Shown: piece after piece, positions 8,346 to 17,173 of the stretch | Layout: each line of letters opens with the position of its first letter | Numbering within the stretch: the first letter of the stretch is position 1 | From: Micromonospora luteifusca | GTDB taxonomy: Bacteria > Actinomycetota > Actinomycetes > Mycobacteriales > Micromonosporaceae | NCBI RefSeq assembly: GCF_016907275.1 | Contig: NZ_JAFBBP010000001.1 | Coordinates: forward strand, 4,392,001 to 4,456,000 | Direction: 5' to 3' | Length of the DNA: 64,000 bases | The notes under the pieces: generated by a model | The model's input: the letters and a program-made list of their open reading frames with translations, nothing else | What the model was told of the DNA's origin: nothing | Database searches by the model: none | Program-made: the position numbers and the translations under genes

Positions 8346-9617
8346 TCAGAGCGCCGGGCCGGCCCCGCCACTGGGTACGGGCAGCGCGCTGCCCTTGATG
8401 AACTGCGACCAGCTCAGGCTCCACGCCGTCCAGCCGTTGCCGGCGGCGAGCCGGCGCTCGGTGCCCTTGACCGTGATCGGGTCACCGATCCTCGTCTTGT
8501 CGAACAGCCACTTGGCGTTCGCCATGGACACGTTCACGCAGCCGTGCGAGACGTTCTGCCGCCCCTGCACGTGCTCGGACCAGGGCGCGGCGTGGATGTA
8601 CTCGCCACCCCAGGTGAGCCGCTGGGCGAACTCGATGTCGGTGACGTAGCGGTTGGCCGGGTCCGGATCGTCGCGGGTGTCGAAGGTCGTGGCTTCCTTC
8701 TTCTCCATCACGACCATCGTGCCGCTCGACGACGGTGTGCTCTTCTTACCGAGGCTCACCGGAATGGTGCGCACCAGAGCGCCGTTCTCGTACACCGCCA
8801 TCTTCTTGTTGGCGTTGTCGACCTTCATCACGAAGGACCGGCCGATCTTGGCGGTGGCCTTCCGGTCGACGTCGCCGTACTTGCCGTTGCTCAGCGGTAT
8901 GCCAGCCAGCGCGATCCGCACCGTGATGGTGGTGCCGGGCTTCCAGTACTCGGGTGCCCGGTAGTAGGCCTGCGTGCCGTTGTCGACCCAGTGCCAGGCC
9001 CCCGGCTGCGGCGGGTCGGTGCGGACGAACATCCGCTTCTGCACCGCCGCCCGGTCCTTCTTCGGGATCCCCGGGTGGAACTCGGTGACCACCGGCATCG
9101 CCACCCCGTAGCTCTTGTCGTCGAAGAGGTACAGGCCGGAACCCACCGTCGACTTCGGCTTGGCCATCGTGGTGAAGCTGCTGGTGCCCTGGCTGCTCGT
9201 GCCGTCGGCACCGCTCGCGGTCACCGTGGCGGTGTAGCGGGTGCCGTACTTCAGCGGGGTGGACGGCACCCAGGCGGAACCGTCGGTGCGGAGCTTGCCC
9301 TCCACCGCGCCCCCGCCGTCGGCCGTCAGGGTGACGGCGGAAACCTTCCCGCCGTCCGGGAGCTTCGCGCTGATCTCCGTGCTCACCGGCCGGTTGTTAG
9401 TGCCGTCGGCCGGGCTCAGGGCGAGCGGGGGCCCGCTCGGCGTGCTCGACGCGTCCGGTGCCGAGGGCCCGGACGCGTCTGGTGCGGCGCTCACGTCTGA
9501 CGACGCCCCGCCAACGAATTCCGGCTTCTTCTGCTTGTCGCCGCACCCGGTCAGTGCCAGCGACGCCACCAGAGTCAGAGCGCCCAGCACCGCCCCGGCT
9601 CGCGTGAACCGTGTCAT
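8346..9617 (-). CDS. L,D-transpeptidase lipoprotein (paralogue)
   Basis: Second LdtB-type enzyme, 423 aa. Lipobox LTGC after a signal peptide, Ser/Pro/Ala-rich spacer, two Ig-like domains, then the YkuD domain with intact HAAPWSEHVQGRQNVSHGCV catalytic region. Its C-terminal half is strikingly similar to the upstream paralogue (shared ..GDPITVKGTER..NGWT.W..SW), so the pair looks like a tandem duplication that diverged mostly in the N-terminal spacer. ATG 9617 directly follows GAGGTGGGG. Two paralogues could act at different growth stages (inference). Confidence 0.95.
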   Translation of the reverse strand: MTRFTRAGAVLGALTLVASLALTGCGDKQKKPEFVGGASSDVSAAPDASGPSAPDASSTPSGPPLALSPADGTNNRPVSTEISAKLPDGGKVSAVTLTADGGGAVEGKLRTDGSAWVPSTPLKYGTRYTATVTASGADGTSSQGTSSFTTMAKPKSTVGSGLYLFDDKSYGVAMPVVTEFHPGIPKKDRAAVQKRMFVRTDPPQPGAWHWVDNGTQAYYRAPEYWKPGTTITVRIALAGIPLSNGKYGDVDRKATAKIGRSFVMKVDNANKKMAVYENGALVRTIPVSLGKKSTPSSSGTMVVMEKKEATTFDTRDDPDPANRYVTDIEFAQRLTWGGEYIHAAPWSEHVQGRQNVSHGCVNVSMANAKWLFDKTRIGDPITVKGTERRLAAGNGWTAWSLSWSQFIKGSALPVPSGGAGPAL

Positions 9618-9674
9618 CCCCACCTCTGTTCTCGCGTACCTGGCGGACATCGTGCCGCATCAACGCCGCAACTC

Positions 9675-9706
9675 ACCCCCCTGTCCGGAGCGCGATGGGG
9701 GTTTTG
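9675..9706. other. small hairpin with T tail upstream of L,D-transpeptidase
   Basis: ACCCCC (9675-9680) can pair with GGGGGT (9697-9702), followed on the plus strand by TTTG. No plus-strand gene precedes it; on the minus strand it would lie in the leader of the gene starting at 9617. Role unknown. Confidence 0.25.
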
Positions 9707-9805
9707 TGCCCTCTTGCCTGCAAAGCTCGACCGAAGGGTGGAGCCGGGTAACCGGATTGGAGCCCTCCTCGCAGGGGTGCTAATCTTCTCTCCGTTGCCG
9801 AACGA

Positions 9806-9881
9806 GCGCCGCTAGCTCAACTGGCAGAGCAGCGGACTCTTAATCCGCGGGTTCGGGGTTCGAGTCCCTGGCGGCGCACCA
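9806..9881 (+). tRNA. tRNA-Lys (CTT), copy 1
   Basis: 76-nt tRNA with encoded CCA. Acceptor GCGCCGC pairs with GCGGCGC; anticodon arm GCGGA-CTCTTAA-TCCGC gives anticodon CTT; T loop GTTCGAG. A likely -10 (TAATCT, 9781-9786) lies about 20 bp upstream. All 76 bases are identical to the copy at 17684. Confidence 0.97.
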
Positions 9882-9886
9882 GCAGC

Positions 9887-9931
9887 AAGCTGCGCGTTCT
9901 TCCGTAGAGGAAGGGCGCGCAGCTTCGTTTT
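9887..9931 (+). terminator. terminator of tRNA-Lys copy 1
   Basis: Stem AAGCTGCGCG (9887-9896) with CGCGCAGCTT (9916-9925), followed by CGTTTT. Confidence 0.8.
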
Positions 9932-10094
9932 CGGCCCGTGGGGACCGTCCGTTCCGGTTGCGGCTTCGCCCTGGATGATCATGGTGACCCGCTCGGCCGT
10001 GTCCGTCCGGCTGCCGCTTCCTGACCTCGGATTCCCGCCGAAGAGGCCGTACCGGACATTGCGCGTGATCATCGCCGGATGCAAAGCTGGATCG

Positions 10095-11225
10095 ATGGGT
10101 TGGTGGAATCGATTCCGACGCGGATCGCGTCAACCTCTGCGCCGGCCAGGCCCGGGCGTACCACTGGCCCCCTGGCCATCCGACCTGCGGGAGCTGATCG
10201 GGGATATTGCATCGGCCCGGCCGGAGTACCGGGCCGAGCTGCTGGCTCTGCTGCGGCGATTTGAGTCGGCGAGCCACATGCGCACACCCGAGCCGGTCTA
10301 CGAGATCGGCAAGATGATCCGTCGGCACGCGTCGGTGCCGGACGACAACGCGACCGTCGCGGCCTGGGCGGTCTGGCACGCCCTTCCGGAGCTGGAACTG
10401 ATGGCGAACGCCCGGGAGCGCTGCCAGCACGCCAAGAGCCTGCTCGTGACACTGCGCGAACTGGTGCTGCACGGCCCGGACCCGGCTTTCGAGATTGGCG
10501 ACCCGGACACCACCATCGGCGAAGCCCTCCGGCTCGAGGCGGAGCGGATCGGCCACGCCCCGATGGCCGGCGAGGGTGAACACCAGGTCGGCTATCGGGC
10601 CGCGTACGCCGGGTTCGTCAAGCAGATGGCGCATCGGGCGAGAGAACTTGAGGGGATGCCGGAGCGCAACCCCCGCCGCGGCGTCCTGGCCACGGTCGCT
10701 GCGTTCGCAGACCCGGCCGAAGCGCCCACCCCGGTGCTGGTGGCCCTACGCGACGCCGTGGCGGCACTTCCCCGCCAGCGGGACGCTCGGCACGAGCAGT
10801 GGGTGGCGCGGGTGACCAGGGCCGTGGAGCCGTTGCACTCCGGCGGCCCGAGCGTGGACCCGACCGCCATCGGGCGGGCGATCGTGGCGGGCCTGCCGGG
10901 GCTTAACCGTCTCGACGAGGCGCTGGGCCGTCTCGAACGGATCGAGGAGCAGCTGGCCGAGACGCAGCGCCGGCTGGCGGATCAGCGAGCGCACCTGACC
11001 GAGGAGGTGATCCGCTGGCGCAACATGCTCGCCCGCGAGCTGCGTCAGCAGGCTGACCACCACGTTGCCGCGACCGGCATCTCACTCGACGCCGACTTCA
11101 CGGCCGGCTTTACCCTGGCCAGCGACCAGATCGCCCGGCATCTGCGCGAGCGGGCCAACCGGCTCGCCGTCGCCGACCTACCCAAACCCGCCTTCCCGCT
11201 GGCCCGGGCCAGAGACGACACCTGA
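10095..11225 (+). CDS. hypothetical protein with C-terminal coiled coil
   Basis: 376 aa, no family recognised. The start chosen is ATG 10095 (MGWWNRFRRG); the frame is open to 9975, but that stretch overlaps the tRNA leader region and reads as non-coding. The N-terminal two thirds are mixed helical, with no membrane segment or signal peptide. A heptad-rich helix (LDEALGRLERIEEQLAETQ, about residues 275-325) predicts a coiled coil, followed by about 60 residues. It is the first gene after tRNA-Lys copy 1 and is convergent with the J-domain gene. A structural or regulatory role is possible but nothing defines it. Confidence 0.7.
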   Translation: MGWWNRFRRGSRQPLRRPGPGVPLAPWPSDLRELIGDIASARPEYRAELLALLRRFESASHMRTPEPVYEIGKMIRRHASVPDDNATVAAWAVWHALPELELMANARERCQHAKSLLVTLRELVLHGPDPAFEIGDPDTTIGEALRLEAERIGHAPMAGEGEHQVGYRAAYAGFVKQMAHRARELEGMPERNPRRGVLATVAAFADPAEAPTPVLVALRDAVAALPRQRDARHEQWVARVTRAVEPLHSGGPSVDPTAIGRAIVAGLPGLNRLDEALGRLERIEEQLAETQRRLADQRAHLTEEVIRWRNMLARELRQQADHHVAATGISLDADFTAGFTLASDQIARHLRERANRLAVADLPKPAFPLARARDDT

Positions 11226-11268
11226 CCGCCGCCACCGACCCCGCTGCGCGCCGTGCAGCGGGCGCAGG

Positions 11269-12384
11269 TCAACGTAGCCAGCGGACCCGCTCTTCGACGC
11301 CCCGGATCGCCTTTCGCCACAGGGTGCTGGCCTGCCCTCCCTGCAGGGAGGCAAGTTGGCGACGCGCACCCCATCCGGCGATCGGCCTGTCCACGGCCCG
11401 AAACAGATCGTCGAGATGATCGAGCGGCGAGCCCACGGTCAGCAGATTCAGCACGTCGTCGATGCTGAACGCCACCGCGAGCTCTCGAACGAGATCGCGG
11501 TTGGTGATGAACAGGGACGGGATCCACTGCGTCGGCGCAAATCGCAGGCTGTGCAGGATGAGGTCGAATTCGTAGCAGTTTTCGTCGTCAGGCTCGGTCT
11601 CGGTGCCGCCGATCCGGTCCAGGACGCTTTCCCAGTCCGGAATGCCGGCCAACTCATGCGCTTCGGTCCTGGCCAGATACTTACGCAGGGAAGCTACGGA
11701 TCTGAACAGGAGGAGGTGCCCCTGGGCGCCGGGAAAGGCCGCCTCGGTCCGTTGGTCGTCGAGGTACGCGCGAAGCGTGTATCCCCTATCGCCAGACCGA
11801 AGCGCGATGGCAATGGGGTGAACGGTTGACGCCATGCTCGATGGAGCTTCCTGCGGGCTCGTACCCGTGCAGCTCGGGTGTGTCCATTGAGCCCTGGGAT
11901 GCTCGCGTTCGCGGGTCTCGCGTTCGCGGGCCTGACGTTCCCTGCGCTGACGCTCGGGATCCTTGCGCTCCCGGGCCTCGCGCTTCCGGGCCTCGCGTTC
12001 ACGGTCCTCGCGTTCACGGTCCTCGCGTTCACGGTCCTCGCGATCGCGGTCGTGCCGTTCGCGATCCTGCCGCTCTCGGTCCTGCCGTTCGCGGGCCTGA
12101 CGCTCCCGGTCCTGCCGTTCGCGGGTCTGGCGTTCGCGCGCCTGACGCTCCCGGTCCTGCCGTGCACGGGCTTCACGCTCGTGGGTATCTCTCAACTGCT
12201 TGTACGCCGCGTTGATCCGCTGCATCTGCTGAGTGACTTCTGCGCGGACGCTCGCAGCGCTCGACTGATGCCGGTCGGGATGCCAGATCTGCACGAGAAG
12301 GAGGTAGCGCTCCCGAATCTCCGCGACCGACGATTCACGCGTCACTCCGAGAACGGTGTACGGATCCTGTCCGTCAGAGGGCAT
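11269..12384 (-). CDS. J-domain protein with long charged repeat region
   Basis: 371 aa. An N-terminal J domain (about residues 7-66) has the HPD motif at 35-37 (LLLVQIWHPDRH), so it should stimulate an Hsp70/DnaK ATPase. Residues of about 69-160 are almost only Arg, Glu, Asp and Gln in short units (RERQ, DRER, ARER), encoded by near-identical DNA repeats at about 11904-12180. This should form a long, highly charged helix. The C-terminal domain of about 200 aa (from AIALRSGDRGYTLRAYL) contains acidic and aromatic residues and is not recognised. There is no zinc-finger or G/F region, so it is not a canonical DnaJ. It is convergent with the unknown gene before it. Confidence 0.85.
   Translation of the reverse strand: MPSDGQDPYTVLGVTRESSVAEIRERYLLLVQIWHPDRHQSSAASVRAEVTQQMQRINAAYKQLRDTHEREARARQDRERQARERQTRERQDRERQARERQDRERQDRERHDRDREDREREDREREDREREARKREARERKDPERQRRERQARERETREREHPRAQWTHPSCTGTSPQEAPSSMASTVHPIAIALRSGDRGYTLRAYLDDQRTEAAFPGAQGHLLLFRSVASLRKYLARTEAHELAGIPDWESVLDRIGGTETEPDDENCYEFDLILHSLRFAPTQWIPSLFITNRDLVRELAVAFSIDDVLNLLTVGSPLDHLDDLFRAVDRPIAGWGARRQLASLQGGQASTLWRKAIRGVEERVRWLR
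11904..12180 (-). repeat. degenerate 9/18-nt coding repeats in J-domain gene
   Basis: About 277 bp of tandem short units based on CGGGAGCGTCAG- and CGCGAACGGCAG-like codons (Arg-Glu-Arg-Gln). Units differ by single bases, so copy number could vary through slippage. Confidence 0.8.
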
Positions 12385-12741
12385 GACGTCCGCCGGATCT
12401 CATGGATGATCGGATCTCGTACACCGCGGCGATGGTAACAGCACTGTCGATGCGTGTGTTCCCACAGCAATGCGCGGGATCCATGAGCGGCACGAGTCCG
12501 CCGGGTTGTGGACCACCGCCAGCCCCGCCCCCCGAGCGGCTTTCGTCCGCCGGCCGGTGGCGTCAGCAATCGTCACACGTCTATAGTTGCGCGGATCACC
12601 CTAATCATGGCCGTGGTGACGCGGCCGGATCGTCGAAGCGCTTCGACGATCCGTCGTTCAGGCCCGTCAACCGGGTGTCGAGCCTGGTCACGCCGGCCTC
12701 GGCGCTCCTGTGCGCCGGTCGTACGACATGAGGAGAACCGC
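12385..12741. promoter_or_regulatory. divergent control region, J-domain gene / GH3 gene
   Basis: 357 bp without a gene. It holds a relatively AT-rich patch (CTATAGTTG near 12580-12590 and CCTAATCATGG near 12600) that could contain the GH3 promoter, and the 26-bp palindrome described separately. AGGAGA at 12731-12736 is the GH3 ribosome binding site. Confidence 0.5.
12627..12652. promoter_or_regulatory. 26-bp perfect palindrome, LacI-type operator
   Basis: The two 13-base arms (12627-12639, 12640-12652) are perfectly complementary, with the centre TCGAAGCGCTTCGA. This resembles operators of LacI-family sugar repressors (CGAAGCGCTTCG type) that control glycosidase genes in actinomycetes. It lies about 90 bp before the GH3 start. 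No LacI gene is in the window. Confidence 0.7.
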
Positions 12742-15726
12742 ATGCGGAACTGGCGCCTTCGGCGCGGAATCACCGCGCTCGCGCTCGCCCTGCTGGCCCT
12801 ACCGACCGTCCCCGGCACGGCGCTTGCCGATCCCACCTACCCGTTCCGAAATCCACACCTGCCCGTGAACGCCCGGGTCGACGATCTGCTCGGGCGGCTC
12901 ACCCAGGACGAGAAGATCTCGTGGCTGCACCAGTACCAGCCGGCCATTCCCCGGCTGGGCATCGGCCTGTTCAAGACCGGCACCGAGGCGTTGCACGGGG
13001 TGGCCTGGTCGACCGACATCGACAACAACGGTGCGGTGGTGAAGGCCAACGGAACCGTCTTCCCGCAGCCGGTGGGCATGGCGAGCACGTGGAACACCGA
13101 CCTGATCCGGCAGGTGGGTTCGGCCGTCGGCGACGAGGCACGCGGTTACCACGCGCAGAACCCGCGAGTCTGGGGTCTCAACCTCTGGGCGCCGGTGGTC
13201 AACCTGCTGCGCGACCCGCGGTGGGGCCGCAACGAGGAGGGCTATTCCGAGGACCCGGTGCTCACCGCCGCGATCTCCACCGCGTACGGCTCGGGAATGA
13301 CCGGCGGGGATCCCAACCATCTGAAGAGTGCCCCGACCCTCAAGCACTACCTGGCCTACAACAACGAGGTCCGGCGCGACGTGACCTCGTCGAACGTGCC
13401 GCCACGGGTGCTCAACGAGTACGACCGCGCTGCCTTCAGGCCGGCCATCGCCGCCGACGCGGCGACCGGGGTGATGGCCTCGTACAACCTGGTCAACGGT
13501 CGCCCGGCCACCGTGGATCCGGATCTGGCCACGGTGGTACGTGGCTGGACCGACCAGCCGCTGATGAACGTGACGGACGCCTGGGCGCCGAACAACCTCG
13601 TCGCCTCACAGGGGTATTACGCCACCCAGGCCGAGGGGAACGCCGCGATCGTCAAGGCCGGCCTCAACAGCTTCATCACCGACGACACCAACGCGCAGCC
13701 GACCGTCACCGCCATCAAGGAGGCGCTGGCCGCTGGCCTGCTCACCGAGCGGGACATCGACGCCCGGATCCGGGAGATCCTGAACGTGCGGTTCCGGCTG
13801 GGTGAGTTCGATCCGGGCGGCGGCCGGTACGGCAGCATCACCCCCGATGTCATCAACAGCCCCGAACATCAGCGGCTGGCCCGCCAGGCCGCGGGCGAGG
13901 CGATGGTGCTGCTGAAGAACTCCCGGCAGGCCCTTCCGTTGGATCCGGCCCGCACCCGCAAGGTGGCCGTGCTCGGGCCGTTGGCCGACACCCTCTACTC
14001 CGACTGGTACGGCGGCGACCTGCCGTATCAGGTGACCGCGCTCGACGGCATCCGCGAGCGGTTGGGCAGCTCCGCGAGCGTCAGCGGGCTCGACGGGGCG
14101 GACCGGATCGCCCTGAAGGACTCAGCGACCGGCCGGTACGTCACAGCCACCGGCACCACCGATGCCGACCCGGTCGCCGCCACCGGCGCCGCCGCGTCCC
14201 CCGCCGCTCAGTTCGACGTGGTGGACTGGGGCCAGGATGTGGTGACGTTGCGCAACGCCGCCAACGGCCGCTACCTCGGCTACAACTGGGGGCCGTTCGT
14301 CACCCGTGACGAGCAGCCGAACGGCTGGTACGTGCAGCAGCAGTTCAAGCTGGAGCCGCAGGCCGACGGCAGCGTGGTGCTGCGCTACGTCGGCTACGAG
14401 ACCACGGAGAGCTGGTTCGGTGCCGACACGTACGTCACGGTTGGCGCCGACGGCGCCCTCAAACTCGGCGCGTCGACCGCGGCCGACGCCACCCACTTCA
14501 GCCGTGAGGTGGTCAGCAGCGGGCTCGACCGGGCCGTCGCCGCGGCCAAGGCGGCCGACACCGCCGTCCTGGTCGTCGGCAGCAACCCGTTCATCAACGG
14601 GCGCGAGGCGCACGACCGGACCTCCACGGCCCTGAGCGCCGGCCAGGAGGCGCTGGTCAAGGCGGTCGTCAAGGCCAACCCCCGCACCGTGCTGGTGCTC
14701 CAGACCAGCTACCCGGTGACCATCGGATGGGAACAGGAGCACGTGCCGGCCATCGTCTGGACCACCCACGCGGGGGCCGAGACCGGGCACGCCGTCGCCG
14801 ACGTCCTGTTCGGTGACCGCAACCCCTCCGGCCGGCTCACCCAGACCTGGTACCGCTCAGACGGGCAGTTGCCGCCGGACCTGCTGGAGTACGACATCAT
14901 CACGTCCGGCCAGACCTACCTGTACAACACCGCGAAGCCGCTCTACCCGTTCGGCTACGGGCTGTCGTACACCCGATTCACCTATGGCCAGCCCCGCACC
15001 GCCGCCCGGTCGGTCGCGGCCGACGGCACCATCGCGGTCAGTGTCGCCGTGACCAACACCGGCAGTCGGGCCGGGTCCGAGGTGGTCCAGCTCTACACCC
15101 ACCAGCGCACCTCGCGGGACAAGACACCGCTTCGAGCGCTCAAGGCGTTCCAGCGGGTCGAACTGGCACCCGGGCAGACCCGGACCGTGACGCTGCGACT
15201 GCCCGCCGCGGACCTGGCGCACTGGGACGTCACCCGCAGCCGGTGGGTGGTCGAGTCGTCCACCTACGACCTGCTGGTGGGCGCGTCCGCCGACGACGTC
15301 CGGGCCCGGACGGCGGTCGCCGTCCGCGGTGAGACGATCCCGGCCCGGGACCTGTCGCGGACCACCCGGGCGGAGAATTTCGACAGGTACGCGGGCGTCC
15401 GGCTGGTCGACGAGACGAAGGTCCGGGGTACTTCCGTCGGCGCCACCGCCTCCGGTCAGTGGATCTCGTTCGCCGGGTCCGCCCTGCGCCCCGGCGCGCA
15501 CACCTTCACCGCGAGGGTCGCCAAGGCCGGCGCGGACGCCGGCACGGTCCAGGTCCGACTGGGCTCGCCCACCGGCCGGTTGCTCGGCACGGCCACCGTG
15601 CCCAGCACCGGCGACGACTACCGGTACGTCAGCGTCAGCGCCGAGTTGGCCCGGGCCGCTGGCACCCACGACGTGTACCTGGTGTTCGATTCGGCGTTGC
15701 GGCTGGCCGACTTCTCCATCAGGTGA
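12742..15726 (+). CDS. secreted GH3 beta-glycosidase with inserted beta-trefoil-like and CBM6-like domains
   Basis: Secreted glycosidase of 994 aa, probably a beta-glucosidase or beta-xylosidase. The signal peptide ends at PGTALA. The GH3 N-terminal barrel includes KHYLAYNNE and the nucleophile region NVTDAW with its Asp. The C-terminal GH3 domain is split: after about residue 453 an insertion of about 130 aa (IALKDSATGRYVTATG..., NAANGRYLGYN) looks like a fascin/ricin beta-trefoil, then GH3 resumes at DTAVLVVGSNPF. A fibronectin III-like domain (QLYTHQRTSRDKTPLRALKAF) and a C-terminal CBM6-like beta-sandwich follow. ATG 12742 has AGGAGA upstream. Substrate cannot be set from sequence; the neighbouring CBM2 gene suggests plant polysaccharide. 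Confidence 0.92.
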   Translation: MRNWRLRRGITALALALLALPTVPGTALADPTYPFRNPHLPVNARVDDLLGRLTQDEKISWLHQYQPAIPRLGIGLFKTGTEALHGVAWSTDIDNNGAVVKANGTVFPQPVGMASTWNTDLIRQVGSAVGDEARGYHAQNPRVWGLNLWAPVVNLLRDPRWGRNEEGYSEDPVLTAAISTAYGSGMTGGDPNHLKSAPTLKHYLAYNNEVRRDVTSSNVPPRVLNEYDRAAFRPAIAADAATGVMASYNLVNGRPATVDPDLATVVRGWTDQPLMNVTDAWAPNNLVASQGYYATQAEGNAAIVKAGLNSFITDDTNAQPTVTAIKEALAAGLLTERDIDARIREILNVRFRLGEFDPGGGRYGSITPDVINSPEHQRLARQAAGEAMVLLKNSRQALPLDPARTRKVAVLGPLADTLYSDWYGGDLPYQVTALDGIRERLGSSASVSGLDGADRIALKDSATGRYVTATGTTDADPVAATGAAASPAAQFDVVDWGQDVVTLRNAANGRYLGYNWGPFVTRDEQPNGWYVQQQFKLEPQADGSVVLRYVGYETTESWFGADTYVTVGADGALKLGASTAADATHFSREVVSSGLDRAVAAAKAADTAVLVVGSNPFINGREAHDRTSTALSAGQEALVKAVVKANPRTVLVLQTSYPVTIGWEQEHVPAIVWTTHAGAETGHAVADVLFGDRNPSGRLTQTWYRSDGQLPPDLLEYDIITSGQTYLYNTAKPLYPFGYGLSYTRFTYGQPRTAARSVAADGTIAVSVAVTNTGSRAGSEVVQLYTHQRTSRDKTPLRALKAFQRVELAPGQTRTVTLRLPAADLAHWDVTRSRWVVESSTYDLLVGASADDVRARTAVAVRGETIPARDLSRTTRAENFDRYAGVRLVDETKVRGTSVGATASGQWISFAGSALRPGAHTFTARVAKAGADAGTVQVRLGSPTGRLLGTATVPSTGDDYRYVSVSAELARAAGTHDVYLVFDSALRLADFSIR

Positions 15727-15732
15727 CCGGAA

Positions 15733-15765
15733 CCCGGGCCGGGACGGTCGTCGTCCCGGCCCGGG
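15733..15765 (+). terminator. terminator of GH3 gene
   Basis: A 14-bp perfect GC stem (15733-15746 and 15752-15765, loop 5), 7 bp after the stop. A second, weaker hairpin follows up to about 15800. Confidence 0.6.
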
Positions 15766-15827
15766 CCGGACCGCTCCGGGCCGGTCGTCGGGACCGGCCC
15801 TGAGCCGTTCCTGCTCTCGTGACCTGG

Positions 15828-17170
15828 TCAGCGTGTCGCGCTACAGGTCAGCGTGGGTGTGCTGAGCGTGCCGGTGGACGAGCCGAGGAAACCGAACGTG
15901 GTGCTGGAGCCCGCGCCGAGGGCACCGTTGTAGACGACATTGCGGGCGGTCACGGCGGACCCCTGACTCGTGACTGTCGCGTTCCAGCTCTGGGTGATGC
16001 TCTGCCCGTTGGCGTAGGTCCACGTCACGGTCCAACCGCTGATCGCCGCGGTTCCCGCGGTGACCCGTACCTCGCCCTGGAACCCGCCGGACCACTGGCT
16101 GGTCACCGCGTACGTGGCGGTGCAGCCGGCCGACGGTGGCGGCGGGGTGGTCGGTGGGGGAGTGGTCGGTGGCGGGGTTGTCGGGGAGGGCGGCGGGGTC
16201 GTCGGAGTGGGCGGCGAGGTGGTGACGGTCCCGCCCCAGCCGGCGGTGGAGTCCAGCCAGGCGGCGCGGCGCAGCATCCAGTCCCGCATGACCTGGACCT
16301 GGCCCTGCCAGGTGGGCGAGGTCGGCGTACGGAAGAAGCTGACCGCCGGTGCGCTCAGGTTGGGCCAGCGTTGGAAGTTGCGTTGGGCCGCGTTGGTCAG
16401 CGGTGTGGCGAGGGCGTTGATCCGAGCCTGTAGCGCGGTGTCGGAGAGCAGGCCGCGTCGCAGCGTCTGCCAGCGTGAGCGGGCCTGGTCGACGAATGCG
16501 GGATCCCGCAGCAACTGGGCGAACCAGTCGTTGGCCGACGGCTGCCGGGTCTGCTGGTGCTGCCAGCCCGCCACCTGGTCGTTGGCGAAGAATCCACCGA
16601 CGCCGAAGCTGAGGTCGAAGTCCCACAGGGGGCCAGCGAAGATCTTGCTGTCGCGATCCTTGTAGAAGTGGGAGCTTCGGACGTACGAGTCCATCTCCCG
16701 GCTCAGCTCGTTGACGATCATGAGGTCGACGAAGGAGTCGACCTCAATGTACCTGCGGTATCCGGTGGTCGGGTCGGCGAAGTTCGGTGCCCGCAGCACG
16801 TCGTTGAACTCCTGGATGTGACCGCGCAGCCAGTCCCGCTGTTGCGGTTGCAGCGGCGACGGGTCGACGACCTCAAGGTAGTTCCAGCAGGTGGCCGCCG
16901 GTCCCGTGCACGGCAACGTCGGCTCCTCGGCCGCCATCCACTCGAACTTCCAGATGTACCCGCCCTGGATCTTCGGCAGGGTCACGTCGTCGGAGTCCAA
17001 CTGTTTGAGGTCGAGACGGTCCTTGGAGTTCTTGATCGTCTCCACGATCATGTAGACGCCCATGTAGTCACCAGCGCCCACCGGGGCGGCGTCGGTGTTG
17101 AGGTAGAACTCGGCGAGCCGCCCGACGAGATACTCCAGACCGCTCTGGCCACCGAAACTTTCGGAACTTT
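15828..17170 (-). pseudogene. CotH kinase-like protein with CBM2, 5'-truncated
   Basis: The 3' part of a secreted CotH protein. Recognisable CotH sequence begins at about 17110 (EFYLNTDAAPVGAGDYMGVY) and includes GGYIWKFEWMAAEEP and PLWDFDLSFGVGGFF. It is followed by a Pro/Thr linker and a CBM2 cellulose-binding module (about 100 aa, Trp-rich, two Cys) ending at 15828. Family members have a signal peptide and about 200 residues before this point, including the start of the kinase fold; both are missing. The frame stays open to 17426, but the upstream residues are unrelated, Arg/His-rich and lack a signal peptide. An operator-like repeat (17152-17173) sits exactly at the break. Probably a decayed gene formed by internal deletion. 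Confidence 0.75.
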
Positions 17171-17173
17171 CGA
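17152..17173. promoter_or_regulatory. two overlapping CGAAA-N-TTTCG type palindromes
   Basis: CCGAAACTTTCGG (17152-17164) is a perfect 6-1-6 inverted repeat. TCGGAACTTTCGA (17161-17173) is a second copy with one mismatch, sharing four bases. This is the form of operators reported in Streptomyces xylanase and beta-xylosidase promoters (GAAAnTTTC boxes; BxlR CGAA-N-TTCG). Here they abut the truncated CotH frame. Confidence 0.6.

Noticed and set aside
11904..12180. short repeats that could suggest a CRISPR array
   Set aside because: Repeats are contiguous, degenerate and in frame with an Arg/Glu-rich protein; there are no unique spacers and no cas genes.
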